Part shown: one piece after another, positions 16,614 through 24,943 of the stretch
Position numbering within the stretch: the stretch's first letter is position 1
Layout: every line of letters starts with the position of its first letter
Assembly: GCF_016862215.1 (NCBI RefSeq)
Contig: NZ_BOMN01000111.1
Coordinates: forward strand, 62,001-126,000
Length of the DNA: 64,000 nt
Reading direction: 5' to 3'
DNA from: Winogradskya humida
Lineage (GTDB): Bacteria > Actinomycetota > Actinomycetes > Mycobacteriales > Micromonosporaceae
Notes under the pieces: model-generated
What the model saw: the letters and a program-made list of their open reading frames with translations, nothing else
Told to the model about the DNA's origin: nothing
Database searches by the model: none
Made by a program: the position numbers and the translations under genes

Positions 16614-18256
16614 GGCTGCTCCGTAACGTTGTCGTTGGCCGGGGGTGTGGCCGGGGTGCCGCGGTTCGTCCCGATCTCGTCGGTGAGCTGACGGCGGATG
16701 ATCTTTCCGGTGCTGGTCCGCGGGATCCGATCGGCGAACACGATGCGGCGGGGGAGCGCGTTGGCGGAGAACACGCCGCTGAGATGCCGGGCGATCCGGG
16801 TCTCGGAGACCTCCGGGGACACGACGACCGCGGTGATCGCCTCGCCCTCCACCGGGTCGGGCAGGGCTATACACGCGGCGTCGCGTACCCCGTCGAGGCG
16901 TAACAGGGCGCGTTCCATCTCCTCCAGGGAGACCGCTTCGCCGCGTACCTTCGCCATGTTCTTCGTGCGGCCGGTGATGACGATGAAATTGCCCGGTGTG
17001 TACGCGGAGACGACCTCGTAGCCCTGGTCGCCGGAGTGGAACCAGCCGTCCAGGAAGGCCTCGTCGGTCGCTGCGGGGTTGCCCGCGTACCGGGACATCA
17101 CGTTGTGTCCCCGCATCCGGATCTCACCGTGCTCGCCGGGGCGGGCCCGCTCGCCGCTCGCCGTGAACACCGCGACTTCGTTGCCGTACACGGCCGTACC
17201 GATGGAGGGGATGGCCGTGTCGAGCATCAGCCGCCGGTATTCGCTCTCCGGCAGATCGATCGGGACCGTCGTCGAGAAGTTGGTGGTCTCGGTCAGGCCG
17301 TAACCCTGGACGACCCGTACGCCGAACTTGCTGTACACCTCGGCGCACGTGCGCGCGGACAGCGGCGCGGCGGCTGTCAGGAAGTACTCGAACTCGGCGG
17401 GGAACACCGGCTCGCGCCACGTCTGCAACAGCGTGTCGAGGACGCTCGGCACCGCGCTGGCGAGCCGCGGCCGGTAGCGCTGCACCAGTTCCGGGTACTG
17501 GAAGGGGCTGAATCCCCGGGCCAGCACCGTGTGCGAAGCGGAGAACAGCGGGGAGAGCAGGGTGGTGTGTACCCCGTTCGCGTGGTGGATCGGCAGGAAA
17601 CCCAGGATGCGGTCGCCAGGCTGCATCCGATGGTGCCGTACGAATGCCTCGGCGTTGGTGGCGGCGTTGCGATGGGTCTGCGCCACCATCTTGGCCGCGG
17701 CGGTGGACCCGGACGTGCCGAACAGCAGGGCGTCCGTGTCGGGCCGGACCGGGGGCAGGTCCCCGCCGGTCGCGTCGGGCAGCTGGGACGGGTCCGGGAC
17801 GATGACCGCACGCGGGTCCGGGTCCCGCTCCCGCGTCAGCGCCGGGGGGACCAGCAGCGCCACCGCCGACTGGCTGTCGATCTGCTCGAACGCACGCCCG
17901 GCCGGATCACCGGGGTTCACCAGCAGGCAGACGGCGCCCGCCCGCAGGATGGCGAAGAGGACGGCGATGGACACCGGCTCGTTGAGCGGCGTGAGCGCCA
18001 CCACGTCACCCGGCGCGATGGCGTGTTCGCGCCGCAGCCACCGGGCCAGCCGGCCGCTCCAGCTGTCGAGCAGACCGAAGGTGAGCACGGTCTCCGGGCC
18101 GTCACCGTCGACCGAGGTCAGATACGGGGCGTCCGGGGTGTGCCGGGCCCGGTCCGCCAGCGCCGCCAGCACTGTCGGGTAACGGCCGAGATCCTGGACA
18201 GGGGAGATGCCCTGATAGGTGTGCACTGCCGGGTAGGACTGCACCGTGCCGGTCAT
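16610..18256 (-). CDS. Adenylate-forming (acyl/aryl) ligase
   Basis: This 548-residue protein is an ANL superfamily ligase. The phosphate-binding loop reads LLFGTSGSTAAAKM (usual SGSTGxPK), the GYGLTETT motif is intact, SGDQGYEV and GRTKNMAKVRGEAVS mark the hinge, and the C-terminal TSTGKIIRRQL carries the catalytic lysine. It activates a carboxylic acid as the acyl-AMP and probably loads it onto the small carrier protein encoded just upstream (ATGA overlap). The substrate cannot be read from the sequence. The frame is open further upstream, but MTGTVQSYP at 18256 lies on the ACP stop, so I use that start. Confidence 0.85.
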   Translation of the reverse strand: MTGTVQSYPAVHTYQGISPVQDLGRYPTVLAALADRARHTPDAPYLTSVDGDGPETVLTFGLLDSWSGRLARWLRREHAIAPGDVVALTPLNEPVSIAVLFAILRAGAVCLLVNPGDPAGRAFEQIDSQSAVALLVPPALTRERDPDPRAVIVPDPSQLPDATGGDLPPVRPDTDALLFGTSGSTAAAKMVAQTHRNAATNAEAFVRHHRMQPGDRILGFLPIHHANGVHTTLLSPLFSASHTVLARGFSPFQYPELVQRYRPRLASAVPSVLDTLLQTWREPVFPAEFEYFLTAAAPLSARTCAEVYSKFGVRVVQGYGLTETTNFSTTVPIDLPESEYRRLMLDTAIPSIGTAVYGNEVAVFTASGERARPGEHGEIRMRGHNVMSRYAGNPAATDEAFLDGWFHSGDQGYEVVSAYTPGNFIVITGRTKNMAKVRGEAVSLEEMERALLRLDGVRDAACIALPDPVEGEAITAVVVSPEVSETRIARHLSGVFSANALPRRIVFADRIPRTSTGKIIRRQLTDEIGTNRGTPATPPANDNVTEQP

Positions 18257-18513
18257 GCGTCCTGCTCCCGGCGGGTGAGTTCCTCGACGGCGGCGGCGAC
18301 GGAACGCACGGAGGTGAACGTGTCGGCCGTGATCAGCGCCGCGGGGAAGCGCACGCCGAACGTCCGCTCGATGTCGACGATCACCCCGGCGACGGTCAGC
18401 GAGTCCACCCCCCGGTCCCGCAGGGGCGTGTCCAGGTCCGCACCGTCGTCCCCGGTGCCCGCCCGCGCGTTGCGGGCGACAAGTTCGGCTACTTGCTGGG
18501 TCAGCTCCCGCAT
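18253..18513 (-). CDS. Acyl/peptidyl carrier protein
   Basis: This 86-residue discrete carrier protein has the phosphopantetheine serine in RGVDSLTVAGVIVDIE, preceded by a Leu/Asp-rich helix 1 and followed by RFPAALITADTFTSVRSVAAAVEEL. It starts at ATG 18513, overlapping the GNAT stop by one base (TGATG), and overlaps the ligase start by four. It most likely carries the acid activated by the neighbouring ligase while the cupin and dehydrogenase, or oxygenases elsewhere in the cluster, modify it. No phosphopantetheinyl transferase is seen in the window. Confidence 0.85.
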   Translation of the reverse strand: MRELTQQVAELVARNARAGTGDDGADLDTPLRDRGVDSLTVAGVIVDIERTFGVRFPAALITADTFTSVRSVAAAVEELTRREQDA

Positions 18514-19049
18514 CAGGCGGTCCGGTCCCTTTCTGGCTCGTGCAGGATGTTCTGCAGACGGATCCGGCGGACCCCGCCGTCGTCGAGGACTGGTCCATAC
18601 GCCGTGAACCCGAATTGCTCGATGAGGCGTACGGTGTTTGTCAAGTCCGGATTGGTCTCCGCGCGGATGGCCGTCGCACCCAGTTCGCGTGCGGTTTCCA
18701 TGGCCTGGCGCACACATCTCAACCCGACCAATGTGTCACCGCCGTCCAGGTCCGGTGAAACGGCGAGCCGCTGCATATAAATCGGCTTGGCGGTCGGCGG
18801 GAAGATATCGGTCGCGGTCTCGAAAGACGGCTCCCAGGTCAGCGTGAACATCGCGATGGCGGTGCCCCGCTCCCGGAGCAGACGGACACTGCGTGACGCT
18901 ACCAGTCGTTCGGTGCTCTGAATGCGCCGCCGCGGCACGGGCGTGCCGTACCGGGCGGCGATGAACAAATCAGCGGCACAGAGCAGATCGTGCACCTCGC
19001 CGGGATCACCGGCAATCGACCATTCATCTCGGATCCCGAGCTTTGTCAT
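18513..19049 (-). CDS. GNAT-like N-acyltransferase
   Basis: This 178-residue protein has GNAT features in the second half: a YMQRLAVSPDL strand (motif A start), then helix GLRCVRQAMETARELGA, the IRAETNPD strand and the IEQFGFTAYG end typical of acetyltransferases. The pyrophosphate loop is weak: DGGDTLVG replaces the usual Q/RxxGxG/A. This could mean a non-CoA donor such as the neighbouring carrier protein. It heads the ACP-ligase-cupin-dehydrogenase operon. It probably acylates an amine or accepts the carrier-bound acyl group. Confidence 0.65.
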   Translation of the reverse strand: MTKLGIRDEWSIAGDPGEVHDLLCAADLFIAARYGTPVPRRRIQSTERLVASRSVRLLRERGTAIAMFTLTWEPSFETATDIFPPTAKPIYMQRLAVSPDLDGGDTLVGLRCVRQAMETARELGATAIRAETNPDLTNTVRLIEQFGFTAYGPVLDDGGVRRIRLQNILHEPERDRTA

Positions 19050-19086
19050 GCGTCCAAATATGACGCACCTTCCGGGCGGCGTCCAT

Positions 19087-19107
19087 ATTCGGCGAACACC
19101 GCCGAAT
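19087..19107. terminator. Hairpin between the S51-like gene and the GNAT operon
   Basis: ATTCGGCG-AACAC-CGCCGAAT is a perfect 8-base stem with a 5-base loop, just beyond the S51-like stop on the minus strand. It suggests that the S51-like gene ends here and that the GNAT operon has its own promoter. Confidence 0.5.
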
Positions 19108-19110
19108 CGA

Positions 19111-19761
19111 TCAGTTCGCGATCACCGTGGTCGTGTCCCCGTCCACCACGATCGCCTCGCCGTCGCGCAGGGTGATGAACGGAATGTGGTGATCGATGAG
19201 ATACCGCACCATGTCCTCGATCTCCGCGGACTCCGGATGATCCGAGCGGTAATGCGGCGCGATCGCGTAGGGCAGGACGCCGAGCCCCGCGTACGACGGC
19301 GGCCCGCCCGGGTAGCCCGCCGGGACGTAGTGCGGGTCGTCGATGTGCCCGTCGATGCCGCGCAGGGTGGGCCCCAGCACGCAGATGCCGGCGCTGTACC
19401 CGGAGTAGACCAGCGCGTCCTCCGCCAGCAGCCTGGTGATGACCTGGTCCGCTGTGCTGAGTGCCAGGGCCCGGCGCAGCACGAACGTGTTCCCGCCGCG
19501 CACGTACAGCGCGTCGAAACCCCGCAGCGTCGCCTCCAGGGTGGATGCGTCGGTGAAGTAGGAACGCAGATCGACCTCTTCGGGCTCGAGGTCAATTTTG
19601 CGTAGCTCGTCCATCTCGAATGCCAGCGAAGCGGCCCGCCGCTGTTCGTCGCGGAAGTCGTAGGCATTCAGGATGACCGCGACCCGGCGCCGGCCCGACA
19701 CCAGGCCGGACAGCAGTTCAGGGCGGGTACCGATGCCGACGGAGGAGAGATATAGACGCAT
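19111..19761 (-). CDS. Peptidase family S51-like (dipeptidase E/cyanophycinase type)
   Basis: This 216-residue protein has a Rossmann-like N-terminus (MRLYLSSVGIG), the YVRGGNTFVLRRAL segment (GGN turn) and SGYSAGICVLGP, which carries the nucleophilic serine in the S51 arrangement. The start at 19761 is chosen because the residues before MRLYL look non-coding. S51 enzymes cleave Asp-containing dipeptides or cyanophycin. In this cluster it could release or trim a peptide-like product or provide self-protection. It is divergent from the CysRS-like gene. Confidence 0.7.
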   Translation of the reverse strand: MRLYLSSVGIGTRPELLSGLVSGRRRVAVILNAYDFRDEQRRAASLAFEMDELRKIDLEPEEVDLRSYFTDASTLEATLRGFDALYVRGGNTFVLRRALALSTADQVITRLLAEDALVYSGYSAGICVLGPTLRGIDGHIDDPHYVPAGYPGGPPSYAGLGVLPYAIAPHYRSDHPESAEIEDMVRYLIDHHIPFITLRDGEAIVVDGDTTTVIAN

Positions 19762-19832
19762 TCTGCGCAGGGTAGCAGCCGGCCGCGGGGGGTGGTCGAG
19801 TGCGGAAGATCCGCACACGATCACCGGACACA

Positions 19833-19861
19833 TTGGCAGCTCGCCTGCGCTGTGTCAGCAT
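19833..19861 (+). promoter_or_regulatory. Possible promoter of the CysRS-like operon (TTGGCA-N17-CAGCAT)
   Basis: TTGGCA (19833-19838) and CAGCAT (19856-19861) are 17 bases apart, upstream of the GTG at 19908. The -35 word resembles the TTGCCA/TTGGCA boxes of the two regulator-peptide loci, but only one box is present. Confidence 0.3.
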
Positions 19862-19907
19862 CGCTTCCGGCGATGACCCGTAATTCGCAAAAGCCAAGGA
19901 GAGAAAC

Positions 19908-21227
19908 GTGCCGGCTGCCTCGCCACTGCGGCTCTACAACTCGATGAGCCGAGACCTCGAGGACTTTTCCCCGATCGGGCAAGAGGTTCGGATATTCAGT
20001 TGCGGGCCCCTGGTCTTCTCGCCTGCGCATCTCGGCATGATCCGCGGCGCCATCGGATTCGACGTCATGCGCCGGACCCTGCGGTGGAAAGGATTCAAGA
20101 GCAAGCACGTCTTCATGGTCACCGACGTGAACAAGGGGCGGGAGGGCTTTTCGCCCACCATCCCGGACGAGCTGGCCGAAACGCCTGCTCCACCCTCGCT
20201 CGGCGACATCACCTCGTATTACACCCAGGCATTCCAGAACGACCTCGCGACGTTGAACTTCCTGCGCGCGGATACCTACGCCCGGTCGTCGCACTACATC
20301 CCGGAAATGATCGACTTCGCGGGGGTCCTGGTCGACAAGGGATACGCGTACACCGCTGATTCCGGGCTGTATTTCGACACCGCCCGCGCCGCCGGCTACG
20401 GCTCGCTGGGGCAACTCAACGTCGCGGCGCAACGCGAGGGTGCGACCTCCGAACGCCCGGCCGGGCTGCGCAACCCGGCCGACTTCGCGTTGTGGCGCGC
20501 CGCGGACCCGGCCCGGTCACTGATGGGCTGGGACTCGCCGTGGGGGTGGGGGCTGCCCGGGGCACACCTGGGCTGCTCGGCGATCAGCGCCACCCTGCTC
20601 GGCGACCGGCTGGACATCCACACCGGCGGCAAACACCACCGTCAGCTCCACCACGTCAACGAGCTGGCCCAGAGCGAGTCGTACCTCGAGGACAGCCGGC
20701 CCTGGGTGAGCTACTGGCTGCATCACGACATGCTCACCTTCGGTGCGTTGCCCATGACCCGGGGCACCGCGCCGACGCTCGCCGACGTGACCGGCCCGGA
20801 CGTGCACCCGATGGCCTGCCGGCTCTTCCTGCTCGGCGGTCACTACCGCCGTCCCCAGGCGGTCACCGCCGAGGCGTTCCGCGGCGCCCAGAACACCCTC
20901 CGGCGCCTGGTCGCCCGCATACCGGCCGCAGACCTGCCCACGTCCGACATCGAGACGTACGAGGAGGCCCTGGCCCGGATCCCCGCCACCGACAGTGCCG
21001 CGACGCAGCTGCTGCACCGGCTGGACGACGCGGTGTCCAACGACCTCAACTCCCCCCAGGCCCTCGCCGTGCTGCAGCAGATCGTCCAGTCGTCCGAGGT
21101 CAGCTCCGAGGGGCGGCGGGTACTGATCGCCGCCACCGACGCCCTGCTCGGCCTGCGGCTGCGCTCGCTGACCCCGGCAGGGCTCACCGCGTCCCGGCGA
21201 CCCGTGCCGACCGCCGCGCACGCATAG
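19908..21227 (+). CDS. Cysteinyl-tRNA synthetase-like ligase (KMSKS degenerate)
   Basis: This 439-residue protein is a class I CysRS/MshC relative. Motif SCGPLVFSPAHLGM replaces the usual CGPTVYDYAHIGN (HLGM for HIGN). The zinc ligands appear kept: Cys in SCGP, Cys in GCSAIS, and His and Glu in HHVNELAQSES. The KMSKS loop is lost and reads LPMTRGTAP. A helical domain follows, but the true anticodon domain seems short. It may therefore activate cysteine (or an analogue) for amide formation with a small molecule, as MshC does, instead of charging tRNA. The GTG start follows AAGGAG by seven bases. It leads a five-gene plus-strand operon. Confidence 0.8.
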   Translation: MPAASPLRLYNSMSRDLEDFSPIGQEVRIFSCGPLVFSPAHLGMIRGAIGFDVMRRTLRWKGFKSKHVFMVTDVNKGREGFSPTIPDELAETPAPPSLGDITSYYTQAFQNDLATLNFLRADTYARSSHYIPEMIDFAGVLVDKGYAYTADSGLYFDTARAAGYGSLGQLNVAAQREGATSERPAGLRNPADFALWRAADPARSLMGWDSPWGWGLPGAHLGCSAISATLLGDRLDIHTGGKHHRQLHHVNELAQSESYLEDSRPWVSYWLHHDMLTFGALPMTRGTAPTLADVTGPDVHPMACRLFLLGGHYRRPQAVTAEAFRGAQNTLRRLVARIPAADLPTSDIETYEEALARIPATDSAATQLLHRLDDAVSNDLNSPQALAVLQQIVQSSEVSSEGRRVLIAATDALLGLRLRSLTPAGLTASRRPVPTAAHA

Positions 21228-21268
21228 CGGAACACCCCTTAGCACCTGCTCACGGAAAGAGCGCACTC

Positions 21269-22027
21269 ATGGACATGGCCCAAGCACTCGAGGAACTCGG
21301 CGTCACCGGCGTCACCCTGGACGAGACGACCACCCGGCAGCTCGACGAGGACGGGTACGCCTTCCTGCCCGGCGTCCTGACCCCCGAACTCGTCGAGGCG
21401 TTACGCGACCGGCTGGACGCCCTGCTGGCCGCCGAGGGTGACCGCGCCGGCACCGAGGTCGGCAGGGAGACGGGCACCGACCGGGTGTCCGACCTGGTCA
21501 ACAAGGGCCCGGTCTTCGACGTCTGTTTCACCCACCCCCTGCTGCTCGCGGCCGTCGGGCACGTCATCGACGAGTTCAAGCTGTCGTCGCTGAGCAGCCG
21601 GGCCGCCCTCCCCGGCCAGGCCCACCAGGCACTGCACGCCGACTGGCCGGGTCAGCACCTGCGGGCCGGCGACTACCAGGCCTGCAACACGATGTGGCTG
21701 CTGGACGACTTCACCGAGGAGAACGGCGCCACCCGGCTCGTCCGCGGATCCCACCGCTGGGGCTCCGCACCCGACGACGTGATGGCGGATCCGGCCGCAC
21801 CGCACCCCGACGAGCAACTGGTCATCGCACCGGCCGGATCCGTGCTGGTCTTCAACGGGCACCTGTGGCACGGCGGCACCAGGAACCGGTCGGCGCAGCG
21901 GCGCCGGGCCATGCACGCCTACTTCACCCGCCGCGCGAATCCCCAGCAGCTGGACCAGGCCGCGTTCGCCCGCCCGGAGACCCGCGAGCGGCTCGGCGTC
22001 GCGGCCCAGTTCATCCTGGACATCTGA
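21269..22027 (+). CDS. PhyH-type Fe(II)/2-oxoglutarate dioxygenase
   Basis: This 252-residue protein fits the phytanoyl-CoA hydroxylase family. The iron triad is visible: H-A-D in ALHADWPGQ and the distal His in NGHLWHGGTRN. The 2OG-binding Arg is probably in the NRSAQRRRAMHAYF stretch. The typical MWLLDDFTEENGATRLVRGSH strand is intact. It should hydroxylate or otherwise oxidise an unactivated carbon in the pathway. It is 41 bases after the CysRS-like gene on the same strand and 16 bases before the mutarotase-like gene. Confidence 0.85.
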   Translation: MDMAQALEELGVTGVTLDETTTRQLDEDGYAFLPGVLTPELVEALRDRLDALLAAEGDRAGTEVGRETGTDRVSDLVNKGPVFDVCFTHPLLLAAVGHVIDEFKLSSLSSRAALPGQAHQALHADWPGQHLRAGDYQACNTMWLLDDFTEENGATRLVRGSHRWGSAPDDVMADPAAPHPDEQLVIAPAGSVLVFNGHLWHGGTRNRSAQRRRAMHAYFTRRANPQQLDQAAFARPETRERLGVAAQFILDI

Positions 22028-22043
22028 GGAGACCCCGCGCGGT

Positions 22044-23054
22044 ATGCGTATCTCCAAGCGGCCCGCCGGCACGACCGCGGGCCACGCGCGCCAGGCCGCC
22101 CGGCCGGTCGACGCCTTCGAACTGGACAACGGGCACGGGCTGAGCGTCGAGGTCTGGACCTACGGCGCCACCCTGGTGTCCGTACGGGTACCCGACCGCA
22201 CCGGCCGCCGCGACAACATCGTCCTGCGCCACGCCACGCTCGCCGGCTACGAAGCCCGCAAGGGCAGCCCCTACCTCGGTTCCACGCTGGGACGCTTCTC
22301 CCGCAGCGTCGACCGGGGCAGCTTCTCGCTCGACGGCACCGAGCACCAGCTCGACCCGAACGACCGCGGCCACCACATGCACGGCGGCACGTTCGGCTTC
22401 GACCGGCTGGTCTGGGACGGCGACGCGGCGCACGACGCGGGGTCGGTCGCCGTGCGGTTGCGGCTGCGCAGCCCCGACGGCGACCAGGGCTATCCCGGTG
22501 ACCTGTCGGCTGAGACCGTCTACCGGCTGTCGGCAGACGGGGCGCTGAGCTTCGAGCACCGGGCCACCAGTAGCTCGCCCACGATCGTCGACCTGACGAA
22601 CCACGCCTACTGGAACCTGCACCCGGGCCACCGGATCGACGGGCACCACCTCGCGCTGAACTCCGGGCGGATCATCCACTACAGCGAGCGGATGGTGCCC
22701 GTGCCCGGCCCCCCGGGCGACGTGACGGGGACACCGTACGACTTCCGGCGCTCGCACCACCTCGGCCCGCTGCCGGTCGACCGGTTCTTCGTCCTGGACG
22801 ACCCCACGTGGGCGGCGCAGCTCAGCGATCCGGTCAGCGGCCGGCGCATGCGGGTCGTCACCGAGGCACCCGGTCTGGGCATCTACACCGCGGACCGGCA
22901 CGGCCAGCCCCGCGGCGGCATCTGCCTGCAGGCCAGTGCCCTGCCCAACGCCCCCAACCGGCCCGACTTCCCATCGGTCCGCCTCGACCCCGGGCAGACC
23001 TGGACCAGCCGCACCACGCACCACTTCGCCGTCTCGAACGAAGGTGACCAGTGA
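22044..23054 (+). CDS. galM: Aldose 1-epimerase (galactose mutarotase)-like
   Basis: This 336-residue protein matches the GalM family: TYGATLVSVRVPDR, the STLGRFSRSVDRG loop, NDRGHHMHGG and TNHAYWNLHP, which carries the catalytic His. A C-terminal Glu is expected in the active site and may lie in the segment after ICLQASALPNAPN. Its presence in a cluster without obvious sugar enzymes is odd: it could act on a sugar-like hemiacetal intermediate. Its stop overlaps the next GTG start (GTGA). Confidence 0.8.
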   Translation: MRISKRPAGTTAGHARQAARPVDAFELDNGHGLSVEVWTYGATLVSVRVPDRTGRRDNIVLRHATLAGYEARKGSPYLGSTLGRFSRSVDRGSFSLDGTEHQLDPNDRGHHMHGGTFGFDRLVWDGDAAHDAGSVAVRLRLRSPDGDQGYPGDLSAETVYRLSADGALSFEHRATSSSPTIVDLTNHAYWNLHPGHRIDGHHLALNSGRIIHYSERMVPVPGPPGDVTGTPYDFRRSHHLGPLPVDRFFVLDDPTWAAQLSDPVSGRRMRVVTEAPGLGIYTADRHGQPRGGICLQASALPNAPNRPDFPSVRLDPGQTWTSRTTHHFAVSNEGDQ

Positions 23055-23923
23055 AGATCGGACTGCACATCCGGGACTACTCGTTCCCCGGCGGGACGGC
23101 GGCCGTCGCGGCGACGCTGGCCCGGATCGCCCGCCACGCGGACCAGGCCGGGTTCGCGTACATCGCGGTGCCGGACCACGTGTTCCAGGTCAGTTCCGTC
23201 GGGCCGGCGGAGCTCGACATGCTGGAGGCGTACACCACGCTGGGTTTTCTGGCCGGGCACACCGAAAAGGCCCGCCTGCTCACCCTGGTGACCGCGGTGA
23301 CGTTCCGGGATCCCGGAATGCTGGCGAAGATCGTGAGCACCCTCGACGTGCTGTCCGGCGGCCGGGCGATGCTGGGGATCGGGGCGGGCTGGAACCGGGA
23401 GGAGACAGCCGGTCTCGGCCTGCACTTCCCCGAGGTGGCGGCGCGATTCGAACATCTGGAGGACGCGCTGCGGCTGTGCGCGCGGATGTGGGCCGAGGAC
23501 GAGTCACCCTTTGAAGGCATCCATGTACGCGCTGAGCGCCCCCTGAGCCGGCCCCGCACCCTGACCCGTCCCCACCCGCCGGTACTCATCGGCGGTGAGG
23601 GCGAACAGAAGACACTGCGCCTGGTCGCGAAGTACGCGCAGGCCAGCAACTTCTTCTGGACGGACCGGCTGCCCGGCAAACTCGCCGTGCTCCGGGAGCA
23701 CTGCGAGCGCGAGGGACGCGACTACGCGGAGATCGAGAAGACCGTCTACTACGAGTTCGACCCGGGCCCGGACGGCGAACGCGCCGGGGCGATCCTCGAC
23801 GACCTCGCCCGGATCGCCGACGCGGGCCTGGACACCGTCATCGGCCCGGTCACCGGCGCGCACACCGGCACACCCCTGGACGTCATGGGCGAACGCATCA
23901 TTCCCGTCGCCGGGAAACTGTGA
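23051..23923 (+). CDS. LLM-class F420-dependent oxidoreductase 1
   Basis: This 290-residue TIM-barrel protein is of the luciferase-like monooxygenase superfamily. It has AGFAYIAVPDHVFQ, LSGGRAMLGIGAGWNREE and PPVLIGGEGEQKTLRLVAKYA, the hallmarks of actinobacterial F420-using members. It probably reduces or oxidises a C=N or C=C bond with F420 (FMN cannot be excluded). It is translationally coupled to the mutarotase-like gene and followed 11 bases later by a second LLM gene, so two sequential redox steps are likely. Confidence 0.85.
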   Translation: MKIGLHIRDYSFPGGTAAVAATLARIARHADQAGFAYIAVPDHVFQVSSVGPAELDMLEAYTTLGFLAGHTEKARLLTLVTAVTFRDPGMLAKIVSTLDVLSGGRAMLGIGAGWNREETAGLGLHFPEVAARFEHLEDALRLCARMWAEDESPFEGIHVRAERPLSRPRTLTRPHPPVLIGGEGEQKTLRLVAKYAQASNFFWTDRLPGKLAVLREHCEREGRDYAEIEKTVYYEFDPGPDGERAGAILDDLARIADAGLDTVIGPVTGAHTGTPLDVMGERIIPVAGKL

Positions 23924-23934
23924 AAGGAGACTCC

Positions 23935-24897
23935 GTGTTCATCGACCCGGACACCGTGCGGTTCGGTATCCACTCCGGTCAGCTGCACGGCACCTGGGAG
24001 GCGACCCTCGAGCTGTGGCAGGGCGTCGAGGACCTCGGCTACGACTGGATCTCGCTGTTCGACTTCCTGCGCCCCCACGCGTACGCCCCGGACTGGCCCT
24101 GTTTCGAAGGCCCGTCGATGCTCGCGGCGCTGGCGGCGCGTACCACCCGGATCCGTTGCGCGATGCTGGTGTCGCCGATCACCTGGCGGCATCCGGCGAT
24201 CATGGCGAACATCGCCTCGACGATCGATCACGTCAGCGGCGGCCGCCTGGAGTTCGGCATCGGCGCGGGTGGCACCGACCGGGGCTACCAGCAGTACGGG
24301 ATCCCGTTCCCCGCGGGCCGGGTCCGCCTGGACATGCTGGAGGAGGCCTGCGTCGTGCTGCGCGGCCTGTGGGACCAGGACAGCATCACGTTCCACGGTA
24401 CGCACTACCAGCTGGACGACGCCCGGCTCGCCCCGAAACCGCTGCAGCATCGGCTTCCGCTCATCGTCGGCGGGGACGGCGTACGCCGCACCTCGCGCAT
24501 CGCCGCCCGCCACGCCGACATCTGGAACGCGCTGCCGGTGAACCCCGAGGTGTACCGCACCAAAGTGGACGCGTTCCACGCGCACTGCGACGCCGTCGGG
24601 CGCGACCCCCGGGAGGTCCGCAAGTCGATCACGTTCCGCGCGGTCGTCGGGGACTCCGGCGCGGAAACCGCCCGCCGGTCGGTGAACGAGCTCGCGGACA
24701 CGCCCGAGGTGATCCGCGTGCAGTACCTGAGCGCCGGTTCCATCCAGCAGTGTGTCGACGCGCTCAAGGTCTACGCGGACATGGGCGTACGCGACTTCCT
24801 GCTCGCGGTGAAAGCTCCGGTCGACTGGCAGACCCTGACCCTCGTGGCCAAGGAAGTAGCCCCGGCCATCAGGGACTACGTGGCGGGCCACCGATGA
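23935..24897 (+). CDS. LLM-class F420-dependent oxidoreductase 2
   Basis: This is a second luciferase-like oxidoreductase of 320 residues, only distantly similar to its neighbour. It has FGIHSGQLHGTWE, DYDW-like YDWISLFDFLRPH, HVSGGRLEFGIGAGGTDRGY and PLIVGGDGVRRTSRIAARHAD. The start is GTG at 23935, five bases after AAAGGAGA; the frame is open to 23920, but that start has no ribosome-binding site. It is last in the CysRS-PhyH-GalM-LLM-LLM operon and is followed directly by a strong hairpin terminator. Confidence 0.85.
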   Translation: MFIDPDTVRFGIHSGQLHGTWEATLELWQGVEDLGYDWISLFDFLRPHAYAPDWPCFEGPSMLAALAARTTRIRCAMLVSPITWRHPAIMANIASTIDHVSGGRLEFGIGAGGTDRGYQQYGIPFPAGRVRLDMLEEACVVLRGLWDQDSITFHGTHYQLDDARLAPKPLQHRLPLIVGGDGVRRTSRIAARHADIWNALPVNPEVYRTKVDAFHAHCDAVGRDPREVRKSITFRAVVGDSGAETARRSVNELADTPEVIRVQYLSAGSIQQCVDALKVYADMGVRDFLLAVKAPVDWQTLTLVAKEVAPAIRDYVAGHR

Positions 24898-24900
24898 AAC

Positions 24901-24941
24901 CCGATGCCGCGTGCGCCCGGGACCGGCACACGCGGCATCGG
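24901..24941. terminator. Bidirectional hairpin terminator
   Basis: CCGATGCCGCGTG (24901-24913) and CACGCGGCATCGG (24929-24941) form a perfect 13-base stem between the convergent LLM2 and ATP-grasp 1 stops. There is no clear T-tract, which is common in actinomycetes. Confidence 0.8.
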
Positions 24942-24943
24942 TG

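Noticed and set aside
15879..21227. N-N bond-forming cupin/MetRS-type system
   Set aside because: A cupin and a class I synthetase-like protein are both present, but as separate genes; the synthetase is Cys-type and no N-hydroxylase is seen. I kept it only as a speculation.
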